Of a stretch of DNA of 64,000 bases, positions 50,908-59,203 are shown one piece after another; position 1 is the stretch's first letter; each line of letters opens with the position of its first letter. A model generated the notes under the pieces. The model searched no databases. It was given only the letters and a program-made list of their open reading frames with translations, and had not been told where the DNA came from. The stretch is from Streptomyces sp. NBC_00247 (GTDB lineage Bacteria; Actinomycetota; Actinomycetes; Streptomycetales; Streptomycetaceae). The position numbers and the translations under genes were made by a program. Location of the stretch: the NCBI RefSeq assembly GCF_036188265.1, contig NZ_CP108093.1:5857001-5921000 (forward strand), read 5' to 3'.

Positions 50908-51387
50908 GTGCCCCAGATTCCCCGGTCGCTCCACGAACTCACCGTCGGCCAACTCGCCGCGCGCAGCGGCGCCGCCGTCTCCGCCCTGCACTTCTACGAG
51001 TCCAAGGGGTTGATCACCAGCCGACGCACCAGCGGCAATCAGCGCCGCTACGACAGGGACGCGCTCCGGCGGGTCGCGTTCGTGCGCGCGGCCCAGCGGG
51101 TCGGCATCCCGCTGGCCACCATCCGCGAGGCGCTCGCCGAACTCCCGGAGGAGCGCACGCCCACCCGGGAGGACTGGGCGCGGCTCTCCGGGGCGTGGCG
51201 TACCGAGCTGGACGAACGCATCGAGCAGCTCGGCCGGCTGCGCGACCATCTGACCGACTGCATCGGCTGCGGCTGTCTCTCGCTGGAGAACTGCGTGCTC
51301 TCCAACCCGGACGACATCTCCGGCGAGCGAATGGCCGGTTCCCGGCTGATGCCGGAGCGCCGGACCGACCCGGAGCCGCGCGACTGA
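50908..51387 (+). CDS. soxR: Redox-sensitive MerR-family regulator SoxR
   Basis: A 159-residue MerR protein from GTG 50908. The winged helix LTVGQLAARSGAAVSALHFY and NQRRYDRDALRRVAFVRAAQ is typical; a dimer helix follows; and Cys118-x2-Cys121-x-Cys123-x5-Cys129 (CIGCGCLSLENC) is the SoxR [2Fe-2S] site. In Streptomyces it senses redox-active pigments and antibiotics rather than superoxide only. No obvious target gene is next to it. Confidence 0.95.
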   Translation: MPQIPRSLHELTVGQLAARSGAAVSALHFYESKGLITSRRTSGNQRRYDRDALRRVAFVRAAQRVGIPLATIREALAELPEERTPTREDWARLSGAWRTELDERIEQLGRLRDHLTDCIGCGCLSLENCVLSNPDDISGERMAGSRLMPERRTDPEPRD

Positions 51388-51464
51388 CACCCCGGGGGCG
51401 GGGACACCGGCGCTGGGGGGCCGCTCGTCCGGCCCCCGCCCGCCCGTGCTCCGGCCGCCGCCCC

Positions 51465-52076
51465 TCAGGCCGCCGAGGTCAGCTGCTGATGTCGTATCCG
51501 GTGCGCCCGTGCCAGCGTCCCCGGTGTCAGCGCCGACGCCGGTACGAGGATGCCGCAGCCCGTGCACTCCGGGCCGGACCGGGGTTCGCGGTGCGGGTCC
51601 TGGTGCCAGACGATCCGGGTCTCCGCGCAGACCGGGCAGGCCGTGCCGGGCTCCGCGCCGAGCGCGGCGATCAGCCGGAGCAGTACCTCGGGGAGCGGGG
51701 CGCTCGGATGCGTACGGGGGTCGGCGCAGCGGGCCACGCCGTTGCCTCCCCAGATCCGCCGGTGCCAGGCGTCGAAGCCGCCGGGACGGCGCAGTCCCTC
51801 GCGCTTCTCGCGGCGCCGCCGTTCGGCGAACCCCGCCTCGTACGCCAGCCAGAGGGTCCGGGCCGCCTCCAGTTCGGCCAGCGCGCCCGTCAGCCGGGCC
51901 GGGTCCGGGGCCCGGTCCTCCGGGCCGAACCCGTGCCGGGCGCACAGATGGTCCCAGGTCGCCCGGTGCCCGTAGGGGGCGAAGCGCTCCAGGCATTTGC
52001 GCAGCGAGTAACGCCGCAGGGCCAGATCGGCCCGGGGGTCACGGACCTGTCTCGCGAGACTCCGGAAACCGGCCAT
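51465..52076 (-). CDS. Zinc-ribbon-like hypothetical protein
   Basis: A 203-residue protein; ATG 52076 is behind GGAGGTGG. It is basic and helix-rich (RSLARQVRDPRADLALRRYS, TWDHLCARHGFGPED, ALAELEAARTLWLAYEAGFA) and carries two Cys pairs, CPVC near residue 156 and CTGC near 180, which look like a zinc ribbon. I recognise no family with a known role. It is divergent from the penicillin acylase gene. Confidence 0.72.
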   Translation of the reverse strand: MAGFRSLARQVRDPRADLALRRYSLRKCLERFAPYGHRATWDHLCARHGFGPEDRAPDPARLTGALAELEAARTLWLAYEAGFAERRRREKREGLRRPGGFDAWHRRIWGGNGVARCADPRTHPSAPLPEVLLRLIAALGAEPGTACPVCAETRIVWHQDPHREPRSGPECTGCGILVPASALTPGTLARAHRIRHQQLTSAA

Positions 52077-52280
52077 ACCACCGCCACCTCCGTCGTTCGG
52101 TGTTCTTGTGGGGGATGGACGTACGCCTGCCCGTTCTGGCTCCCCCGAAAGATGATTTCCGGCCACGGATGGGACGGGGGTGCACACAGGGGCGCACGGC
52201 CGCCGACGGCCGCCGACCGGGGCGCGGCGGCCGTGTGACGATTCGGCAAAGGTGACTGATGCTCATCTTACGGACCGGAC

Positions 52281-52293
52281 TTACCGTCGGTAA
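52281..52293. promoter_or_regulatory. Palindrome TTACCGTCGGTAA before the acylase gene
   Basis: A perfect 13-bp dyad, TTACCG-T-CGGTAA, 33 bases upstream of ATG 52327. Of the same general style as the element at 31853; probable operator. Confidence 0.45.
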
Positions 52294-52326
52294 TCTCCGG
52301 CGCATCGGCCTCCCTGAGGAGTACGC

Positions 52327-55164
52327 ATGCCCCCACGTACACGTACCGGCAAGCTCGCCGCGACCTTCGCGGCCGTCCTCGCACTCGGAACCTCCATGCT
52401 GGCGGGATCACTCCCGGCAGGCGCCGCCCCGGTGGCGGCCACCGCCGCCGCGGTCACCGACCACTGCGCCGGCCAGTGCGCGGACATCCTGCCGCCCGGC
52501 GCGAACGGCAATGCCACACTCGCCGACATCCTCGGCAACAAGCTCTTCGGCACCCATCCCTCCCACAGCGACGACCAGCTCGACCGCTACACCTCGCTGA
52601 TCTCCGGCCAGAGCACCCTCACCGACGCCAAGCTGACCGACTTCTTCAACGACGCCTCCTTCGGCGTCCCGTCCGGTCAGGTCGAGTCCACCGTCTCGCC
52701 CCGCAGCGACGTCACCATCACCCGGGACAAGAAGACCGGCGTCCCGCACATCGTCGGCACCACCCGCTACGGCACCGAGTTCGGCGCCGGTTACGCGGCA
52801 GGCCAGGACCGGCTCTGGCTGATGGACCTCTTCCGCCACATCGGACGCGGCGAACTCACCTCCTTCGCCGGCGGGGCGCTCGCCAACCAGGGCCTGGAGC
52901 AGCAGTTCTGGCCGCAGGCCCCGTACACCGAGGCCGATCTCCAGGCCCAGGTCGAGCGGATCAGGACCACCGAGGGCGCGCGCGGCGAGCTGGCCATGTC
53001 GGACGCGCAGGCCTACATCGACGGCATCAACGCCTACAAGGACAAGGCGAAGTCGAGTCGCAACTTCCCCGGCGAGTACGTCCTCACCGGCAAGATCGAC
53101 TCGATCACCAACGTCGGCGAGATCGTGCCCTTCAAGCTCACCGACCTGATCGCCATCGCGACCGTCGTCGGCGGCCAGTTCGGGGGCGGAGGCGGCGGCG
53201 AGGTGCAGGCCGCGATCTCGCTGCTCGCCGCCCAGGAGAAGTACGGCGTCAGCGAGGGCACCCAGGTCTGGGAGTCGTTCCGGCAGCGCGAGGACCCGGA
53301 AGCCGTCCTCACCGTGCACGACGGCACCTCTTTCCCGTACGCCCAGAAGCCCGCCACCGCGCGAGGCACCGCACTCCCCGACAAGGGCTCCGTCACCGCC
53401 GAGCCCCTGATCTACGACCGCACCGGCTCCGCGGGCACCAACCTCAAGGCCCAGGTCGCCGCGCCCGCCGCCCTCAAGCCGCTCCAGGGCGTCTTCGACG
53501 ACGGCGTCATCCCCGAGGGCACCCTCCCCGGCTCCGGCACCGACGCGCAGAAGCGCGGCATGTCCAACGCCCTGGTGGTCTCGGGCTCCCGCACCGCGAG
53601 CGGCAACCCGGTCGCCGTCTTCGGCCCGCAGACCGGCTACTTCGCTCCACAGCTGATGATGCTCCAGGAGATCCAGGGACCCGGCATCAGCGCCCGCGGC
53701 GTCTCGTTCGCGGGCGTCGGCATGTACATCCAGATGGGACGCGGCGAGGACTACGCCTGGAGCGCCACCTCCGCAGCCCAGGACATCACCGACACCTACG
53801 CCGTCCCGCTCTGCGAGGCGAGCGGCGCCACCCCGTCGAAGAACTCCGCCTCCTACCTCTACCGGGGCACCTGCACGCCCATGGAGAAGATGGAGCGGAC
53901 CAACTCCTGGAAGCCCACGACCGCCGACTCCACCGCCGCCGGTTCCTACCGGATGCAGGTCTGGCGCACCAACTACGGCATCGTCACCCACCGGGCGACC
54001 GTGGCCGGCAAGCCGGTCGCGTACACCTCGCTGCGCACCACCTACCGCCACGAGGCCGACTCCATCATCGGCTTCCAGATGCTCAACGACCCCGCCTACG
54101 TGACCGACGCCGCCTCCTTCCAGCAGGCGGCGAGCAACATCGACTACGCCTTCAACTGGTTCTACGCCGACTCCCGCACCGCCGCCTACTACAACAGCGG
54201 CATGAACCCGGAGCGCGCCGCCGGCGTGGACCCGGCGCTGCCGGTCGCGGCGGACCGGGCGTACGAGTGGCAGGGCTTCGACCCGGCCGCCAACACCGCC
54301 ACGTACACGTCCTTCGCCGCGCACCCGCACTCCAGCGGCCAGGACTACTACATCTCCTGGAACAACCGGCAGGCCAAGGGATACGCCTCCGCCGGCTTCG
54401 GGTTCGGCGCCGTGCACCGGGCCGACCTGCTGGACGACCGGGTCTCCGCGCTGGTCGCCCAGGGCGGCGTCACCCGCGCCTCGCTCACCAAGGCCATGGA
54501 GTCGGCCGCCGTCACCGACCTGCGGGGCGAGCAGCTGCTGCCCGAACTGCTGAAGGTCATCCGCTCCCAGCCCGTCACCGACACCGCCCTCGACGCCGTC
54601 GTCAAGCAGCTGGAGGCGTGGCGGGCGGGCGGCTCGCAGCGCAAGGAGACGGCCGCGGGCTCGGGAACGTACGCCAACGCCGACGCCGTACGTGTCATGG
54701 ACGCCTGGTGGCCCGCGCTGATGGACGCGGAGTTCCGGCCCGGCCTCGGGGGCGCGCTCTACGACGCCCTGGCGGTGAACCTCGCCGTGGACGAGTCCCC
54801 GGCCGCCAGCCACGGACCCAGCGGCGCGCACAGCGGCTCCGCCTTCCAGTACGGCTGGTGGGCCTTCGCCGACAAGGACCTGCGCCAGGTCCTCGGTGAG
54901 AACGTCCAGGGGCCGCTGGCCCGCACCTACTGCGGGGGCGGCGTACTCGCCACCTGCCGCGACGCCCTGCTCACCACCCTGAAGCAGGCCGCCGCCAAGC
55001 CCGCCACCACGGTCTACCCGGGTGACGACAACTGCGCGGCCGGCAACCAGTGGTGCAGCGACGCCATCATCCACCGCGCGCTGGGCGGGATCGCCCAGAA
55101 GTCGATCCCGTGGCAGAACCGGCCGACCTACCAGCAGGTCGTGGAGTTCCCCACGCACCGGTAG
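52327..55164 (+). CDS. Secreted penicillin acylase-family Ntn hydrolase
   Basis: A 945-residue secreted precursor from ATG 52327. A signal peptide (residues 1 to about 38, ending near GAAPVAA) precedes the alpha part with GVPHIVGTTRYGTEFGAGYA. The self-cleavage and catalytic site is Ser413 in RGMSNALVV, followed by GNPVAVFGPQTGYFAPQLMM, as in the family: processing exposes Ser413 as the N-terminal nucleophile of the beta chain. Late residues include the conserved HSGSAFQYG region. Family members hydrolyse penicillin G, N-acyl-homoserine lactones or cyclic lipopeptides such as aculeacin; the substrate here is open. A TTACCG palindrome upstream suggests control. Confidence 0.9.
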   Translation: MPPRTRTGKLAATFAAVLALGTSMLAGSLPAGAAPVAATAAAVTDHCAGQCADILPPGANGNATLADILGNKLFGTHPSHSDDQLDRYTSLISGQSTLTDAKLTDFFNDASFGVPSGQVESTVSPRSDVTITRDKKTGVPHIVGTTRYGTEFGAGYAAGQDRLWLMDLFRHIGRGELTSFAGGALANQGLEQQFWPQAPYTEADLQAQVERIRTTEGARGELAMSDAQAYIDGINAYKDKAKSSRNFPGEYVLTGKIDSITNVGEIVPFKLTDLIAIATVVGGQFGGGGGGEVQAAISLLAAQEKYGVSEGTQVWESFRQREDPEAVLTVHDGTSFPYAQKPATARGTALPDKGSVTAEPLIYDRTGSAGTNLKAQVAAPAALKPLQGVFDDGVIPEGTLPGSGTDAQKRGMSNALVVSGSRTASGNPVAVFGPQTGYFAPQLMMLQEIQGPGISARGVSFAGVGMYIQMGRGEDYAWSATSAAQDITDTYAVPLCEASGATPSKNSASYLYRGTCTPMEKMERTNSWKPTTADSTAAGSYRMQVWRTNYGIVTHRATVAGKPVAYTSLRTTYRHEADSIIGFQMLNDPAYVTDAASFQQAASNIDYAFNWFYADSRTAAYYNSGMNPERAAGVDPALPVAADRAYEWQGFDPAANTATYTSFAAHPHSSGQDYYISWNNRQAKGYASAGFGFGAVHRADLLDDRVSALVAQGGVTRASLTKAMESAAVTDLRGEQLLPELLKVIRSQPVTDTALDAVVKQLEAWRAGGSQRKETAAGSGTYANADAVRVMDAWWPALMDAEFRPGLGGALYDALAVNLAVDESPAASHGPSGAHSGSAFQYGWWAFADKDLRQVLGENVQGPLARTYCGGGVLATCRDALLTTLKQAAAKPATTVYPGDDNCAAGNQWCSDAIIHRALGGIAQKSIPWQNRPTYQQVVEFPTHR

Positions 55165-55182
55165 GGGAGCACGCCCGGCAAC

Positions 55183-55231
55183 GGACGGTCCGGGTGCGGG
55201 GGTGTGCCCCACCCCCGCACCCGGACCGTCC
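55183..55231. terminator. Strong bidirectional terminator after the acylase gene
   Basis: A perfect 22-bp stem (55183-55204 with 55210-55231) with a 5-base loop TGCCC, 18 bases after the acylase stop and 14 before the convergent regulator stop. Confidence 0.9.
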
Positions 55232-55245
55232 GCGTCGACGCCCGT

Positions 55246-56076
55246 TCACTCCCGGGCCGGGGTACCGAGGAGCGCCAGGCGTTCGGCGTCCTCGGTGTGC
55301 GGCTCGGCCGTGTAGACCATCACGCGCAGATCGTCCCCGGCGACGGTGAGCACGTCGCAGTCGAGTGTGAGGGTCCCCACGGCCGGATGGTCGATCGTCT
55401 TGCGGGCCGACTCGTGGGTACCGACCGCCCCCGAGTCCCAGAGCTCGGCGAACCGGGCGCTGCCCGACCGCAGTTCCGCGAGGAGGCTCCCCAGCCGGGG
55501 ATCGTCCGGGTACCGGGCGGCGGCCGTGCGCAGATCCGCGACCAGCGCCGCTTCGAGCCGCCGGCGATCCTCCGGGGTCTGGCGGACCCGGCTGTCGCCC
55601 TGGCCCAGCAGATTGCGCCGGACCCCGTTGCGCTCGTGGCCGGGCAGGCGGGCCGGGTCGCCCATCAGCGCCGCGTACCGCGGGTTCGCCAGGAGCAGCG
55701 TCCAGGTGGCGTCGTACACCGCGACCGCCGTGCCGGTGAGCCGGTCGAGCAGCCGGTGGACGCTGGGAGAGATGCGGGTGGGTACGGTGCCGGGGCCGGG
55801 AGGCGCGAGACCGGCCAGCCGGAAGAGGTGCTCGCGCTCCGCCCCCGACAGCCGCAGGGCCCCGGCGAGGGCCTCCACGATCTGCCCGGAGGGATGGGTG
55901 GCCCGGCCCTGTTCGAGGCGGGTCACGTAGTCGGCGGAGATCCCGGCGAGCATCGCCAGCTCCTCGCGCCGCAGCCCCGCCGCACGCCGGTGACCACCGG
56001 GTACGAGCCCCGCGGCCTCGGGCGGCACCCGGTCGCGCCAGCGGCGCACCGCCTGCCCGAACTCCGCCTTCGCCAT
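55246..56076 (-). CDS. XRE-type regulator with MmyB-like ligand domain
   Basis: A 276-residue regulator from ATG 56076. The helix-turn-helix near residues 28-75 holds GLRREELAMLAGISADYVTR followed by LEQGRATHPSGQIVEALAGA, then the MmyB/PAS-like ligand domain begins near LLDRLTGTAVAVYDATWTLL and includes NPRYAALMGDPARL. It is divergent from an SDR gene 103 bases away. In Streptomyces such regulators usually sit beside and control an SDR or oxidoreductase gene, as here. Confidence 0.9.
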   Translation of the reverse strand: MAKAEFGQAVRRWRDRVPPEAAGLVPGGHRRAAGLRREELAMLAGISADYVTRLEQGRATHPSGQIVEALAGALRLSGAEREHLFRLAGLAPPGPGTVPTRISPSVHRLLDRLTGTAVAVYDATWTLLLANPRYAALMGDPARLPGHERNGVRRNLLGQGDSRVRQTPEDRRRLEAALVADLRTAAARYPDDPRLGSLLAELRSGSARFAELWDSGAVGTHESARKTIDHPAVGTLTLDCDVLTVAGDDLRVMVYTAEPHTEDAERLALLGTPARE

Positions 56077-56179
56077 GCCCACCAGTGTGCACCGGGACCC
56101 GCGGGTCTTCCTGGTACCGCCGGTCCCAGGAAGACGGGACGTCTGGCAGGCGCCCCGGCCGGGCCGGACAGTGGGAGGC

Positions 56180-56896
56180 ATGACGAAGACGACGAGGACT
56201 CTGATCACCGGAGCGAACAAGGGTCTCGGCTTCGAGACCGCCCGCCGGCTGGTAGCCGCCGGGCACACCGTGTACCTGGGAAGCCGCGACGCCGAACGCG
56301 GGAGGCGGGCGGCCGAGCGGATCGGCGCCAGGCCGGTCCTGATCGACGTGACCGACGACGCCTCGGTGGAGGCCGCGGCGAAGACGATCGAGGCCGGGGG
56401 CGGCCTCGACGTACTGATCAACAACGCCGGGATCGAGGGACGCACTCCGGACGGAGGCGTCCTCGGCGCGGGCGGTGAGACGGCCGGGTCCACGCGGACG
56501 ATCCTGGAGACGAACGTCCTCGGCACCGTGCGGGTCACGCACGCCTTCCTGCCGCTGCTGGAACGCTCCGCGGCCCCGGTCGTGGTCAACCTCAGCAGCG
56601 GCCTCGCCTCGCTGGAGCGGATGGCCACCCCGGGCAACCCGGCCTCCGCCTACCCGGGCGTCGCCTATCCGGCGTCCAAGGCCGCGGTCAACATGATCAC
56701 CGTGCAGTACGCCAAGGCGTTTCCCGGGATGCGGATCAACGCGGTGGAGCCCGGCTTCACCGCGACCGACCTCAACGGACGCACCGGCACCCAGACCGTG
56801 GAGGAGGGGGCGGAGATCATCGTGCGGATGGCGCTGGTGGGCCCGGACGGCCCGACCGGCGGCTACTTCGACGCCGAGGGCCCGCTGCCCTGGTGA
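56180..56896 (+). CDS. Short-chain dehydrogenase/reductase
   Basis: A 238-residue classical SDR. The cofactor loop is TLITGANKGLGFETARRL (TGxxxGxG), then NNAG within VLINNAGIEGR, and the catalytic Ser of VNLSSGLASL with YPGVAYPASKAAV (Tyr-x3-Lys). The start ATG 56180 has GGGAGG only 1 base away, so GTG 56171 cannot be ruled out. Cofactor is probably NADP (R52/D position SRDAERG). The substrate is unknown; the divergent XRE regulator is the probable controller. Confidence 0.9.
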   Translation: MTKTTRTLITGANKGLGFETARRLVAAGHTVYLGSRDAERGRRAAERIGARPVLIDVTDDASVEAAAKTIEAGGGLDVLINNAGIEGRTPDGGVLGAGGETAGSTRTILETNVLGTVRVTHAFLPLLERSAAPVVVNLSSGLASLERMATPGNPASAYPGVAYPASKAAVNMITVQYAKAFPGMRINAVEPGFTATDLNGRTGTQTVEEGAEIIVRMALVGPDGPTGGYFDAEGPLPW

Positions 56897-56906
56897 GACC
56901 CCCGGC

Positions 56907-56936
56907 CCGGTGCGGGGAGGCGGGGCCCCGCACCGG
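56907..56936. terminator. Hairpin between the SDR and NamZ-type genes
   Basis: An 11-bp perfect stem (56907-56917 with 56926-56936) with an 8-base loop between convergent stops. Confidence 0.7.
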
Positions 56937-56947
56937 ACCGGACCGGC

Positions 56948-58231
56948 TCAGCCCCCGTACAGCAGGTACTTCTTCCGCTTGGCCCGGAATGCGGCGAGGT
57001 CGGATCGCCAGGCACCGACCACCTCGTCGGTGTCCGCGCCCGCGTCGATCATCGTGCGGACCCGGGTGTTGCCGGTCAGCTTGTCGATCCAGTTGTCGGC
57101 CCGCCAGGCGAAACCGCTCCAGGTCGCCTTGGCGGTCACCAGCAGCGCGATCCCGGTGCGCACCGGGTCGAAGACCTCCCGGTCGTCCACGTGGAGCTGC
57201 ACTCCGCCGACCGTGACACCGGAGAACTTGGAGAAGGTCGGCGCGAAGTACGCCTCGCGGAAGTGGACCCCGGGCAACTCCAGCGCGTTGGCCGCGGCGG
57301 CCCAGCGGTGGTCGATCCCGGCCGCCCCGAGCAACTCGAACGGACGGGTGGTGCCGCGCCCCTCGGAGAGGTTCGTCCCCTCGAAGAGGCAGGTGCCGGA
57401 GTACACGAGCGCGGTGTCCGGCGTCGGCATGTTGGGGCTCGGCGGCACCCACGGCAGGCCCGTCGCGTCGAAGAAGTCCGAGCGCCGCCACCCCGACATC
57501 GTCACCGTGTCCAGGTCCGCCGGACGCGCGGCGAAGAACTCGGTGTTGAAGAAGAGCGCAAGTTCCGCGACGGTCATCCCGTGCGCCTGGGCGATCTCCC
57601 GCCGCCCGACGAAGGTCCCGAACGCCGGATCGAGCACCGGACCGAGCGCGGCCCGACCGGTGTTCGGGTTCGGCCGGTCCAGCACGACGAACCGCTTGCC
57701 CGCGAGCGCCGCCGCCTCCATGCAGTCGTACAGCGTCCAGATGTAGGTGTAGAAGCGGGCGCCCGCGTCCTGGATGTCGAAGACGACCGTGTCGACGCCG
57801 GAGGCCGTGAACACGTCCGCGAGCGGCTGACCGTTCTTCAGATACGTGTCGTAGACCGGCAGTCCCGTCGCCGGGTCGTCGTACCGCCCCTCGGAGCCGC
57901 CCGCCTGGGCGGTGCCCCGGAAGCCGTGCTCGGGTCCGAAGACGGCCGTGAGGTTCACCCGGTCGTCGGCGTGCATGACGTCCACGATGTGGCGCACGTC
58001 GGAGGTGACCCCGGTGGGGTTGGTGACGATGCCCACCCGCTCCCCGGCCAGCAGCCGGTAGCCGCCCGCGGCCAGCCGGTCGAAGCCGGTACGGACCGGG
58101 GCGCGCCCGCCGCGCCCGGAGTCCCCGCCGTGGCCGCCCGAGGCAGCCGCCGTACCCCCGCCCACGGCGGTCACCGCCAGGGCTCCCAGGCCTCCGCCCG
58201 CTGCCAGTACACCCCGTCTGGTCAGGCTCAT
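56948..58231 (-). CDS. DUF1343 (NamZ/GH171-type) exported hydrolase
   Basis: A 427-residue protein from ATG 58231, behind GGAGG. The Tat-type signal is SLTRRGVLAAGGGLGALAV, then a Gly/Ser-rich linker. The DUF1343 fold follows: RVGIVTNPTGVTSDVRHIVD, VFGPEHGFRGTAQAGGSEGR, VDTVVFDIQDAGARFYTYIW, DRPNPNTGR, CLFEGTNLSEGRGTTRPFEL. The family was shown to hold an exo-beta-N-acetylmuramidase (NamZ), so an exported cell-wall sugar hydrolase is likely. Its gene is alone. Confidence 0.88.
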   Translation of the reverse strand: MSLTRRGVLAAGGGLGALAVTAVGGGTAAASGGHGGDSGRGGRAPVRTGFDRLAAGGYRLLAGERVGIVTNPTGVTSDVRHIVDVMHADDRVNLTAVFGPEHGFRGTAQAGGSEGRYDDPATGLPVYDTYLKNGQPLADVFTASGVDTVVFDIQDAGARFYTYIWTLYDCMEAAALAGKRFVVLDRPNPNTGRAALGPVLDPAFGTFVGRREIAQAHGMTVAELALFFNTEFFAARPADLDTVTMSGWRRSDFFDATGLPWVPPSPNMPTPDTALVYSGTCLFEGTNLSEGRGTTRPFELLGAAGIDHRWAAAANALELPGVHFREAYFAPTFSKFSGVTVGGVQLHVDDREVFDPVRTGIALLVTAKATWSGFAWRADNWIDKLTGNTRVRTMIDAGADTDEVVGAWRSDLAAFRAKRKKYLLYGG

Positions 58232-58386
58232 CCAGCCACCTCCATGATCGCGCGGACTGTCATGGGCATGCACGCTAGCGCGCGCGGAGCCCGTACGGAA
58301 CGATCTCGGGCGGGCGGATTCACAAGCCCGGCCCGCATCGGCTGGGCAGAACACCAGACCTTCCCGCGACCCCTTCCCCGATCACA

Positions 58387-58402
58387 TACCGACTGGTTAG
58401 TC
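58387..58402. promoter_or_regulatory. Operator-like TACCGACTGGTTAGTC before the SDR-ACS-TetR operon
   Basis: TACCGACTGGTTAGTC fits the degenerate palindrome ACYRACYRGTYRGT used by many TetR proteins of fatty-acid genes. It lies 33 bases before ATG 58436, and the operon itself ends with a TetR gene. Confidence 0.5.
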
Positions 58403-58435
58403 TGCTGGGGCAGTCGTGCAGAGAGGCAGGACCCG

Positions 58436-59203
58436 ATGAGTACGGTTCAAGGCGCCGGCGTAGTGGTCACGGGAGCCGGAGGCGGCATCGGCGCCGCCCT
58501 GGCCCGGAGATTCGCCGCCGAGGGTGCGCGGGTGGTCGTCAACGACCTCGACGCCGCACGGATCGAGCCGCTCGCCCAGGAGATCGGCGGTACGGCGATC
58601 GCCGGTGACGCCTCCGGAATCGTGGACGCCGCCCGGGACGCCCTCGGCGGCACCGTCGACGTCTTCTGCGCCAACGCCGGCCTCGCCTCTCCCGGCGACG
58701 TCTTCGCCGACGAGGAGGTGTGGGCAGCCGCCTGGGACGTCAACGTGATGGCCCACGTCCGTGCGGCCCGGGCCCTGCTGCCCGAGTGGCTGGAGCGCGG
58801 CAGCGGCCGGTTCGTCACCACCGCCTCCGCCGCCGGCCTGCTCACCATGATCGGCGCCGCGCCCTACAGCGTCAGCAAGCACGGGGCCGTCGCCTTCGCC
58901 GAGTGGCTCTCGCTCACCTACCGCCACCGGGGGATCAAGGTCCACGCGATCTGCCCGCAGGGCGTACGGACCGACATGCTCACCGCCGCCGGATCGGCCG
59001 GCGAGCTCGTCCTCGCCCCCACCGCCATCGAACCGGACGCCGTCGCCGACGCGCTCTTCGACGCGATCGCGAAGGACCGTTTCCTCGTCCTGCCCCACCC
59101 CGAGGTGGCCGGCTACTACCGGGCCAGGGCCGAGGACCCGGACCACTGGATCGGCGGCATGAACAAACTCCAGCGCACCTGGGAGAAGGGGACCCGCGCA
59201 TGA
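58436..59203 (+). CDS. SDR family oxidoreductase
   Basis: A 255-residue SDR, ATG 58436, with GAGAGGCAGG upstream. TGxxxGxG is GVVVTGAGGGIGAALARR, NAG is in FCANAGLASP, the catalytic Ser/Tyr/Lys are in TTASAAGLL and YSVSKHGAVA. NAD(H) preference is suggested by the Asp in VVVNDLDAAR. It overlaps the acyl-CoA synthetase gene by ATGA and so acts on a related acyl or hydroxyacyl compound in the same pathway. Confidence 0.92.
   Translation: MSTVQGAGVVVTGAGGGIGAALARRFAAEGARVVVNDLDAARIEPLAQEIGGTAIAGDASGIVDAARDALGGTVDVFCANAGLASPGDVFADEEVWAAAWDVNVMAHVRAARALLPEWLERGSGRFVTTASAAGLLTMIGAAPYSVSKHGAVAFAEWLSLTYRHRGIKVHAICPQGVRTDMLTAAGSAGELVLAPTAIEPDAVADALFDAIAKDRFLVLPHPEVAGYYRARAEDPDHWIGGMNKLQRTWEKGTRA

Noticed and set aside
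52408..55212. 934-residue frame antisense to the penicillin acylase gene
   Set aside because: Composition typical of a shadow frame and no recognisable domain; the plus strand has the Ntn-hydrolase motifs and signal peptide.
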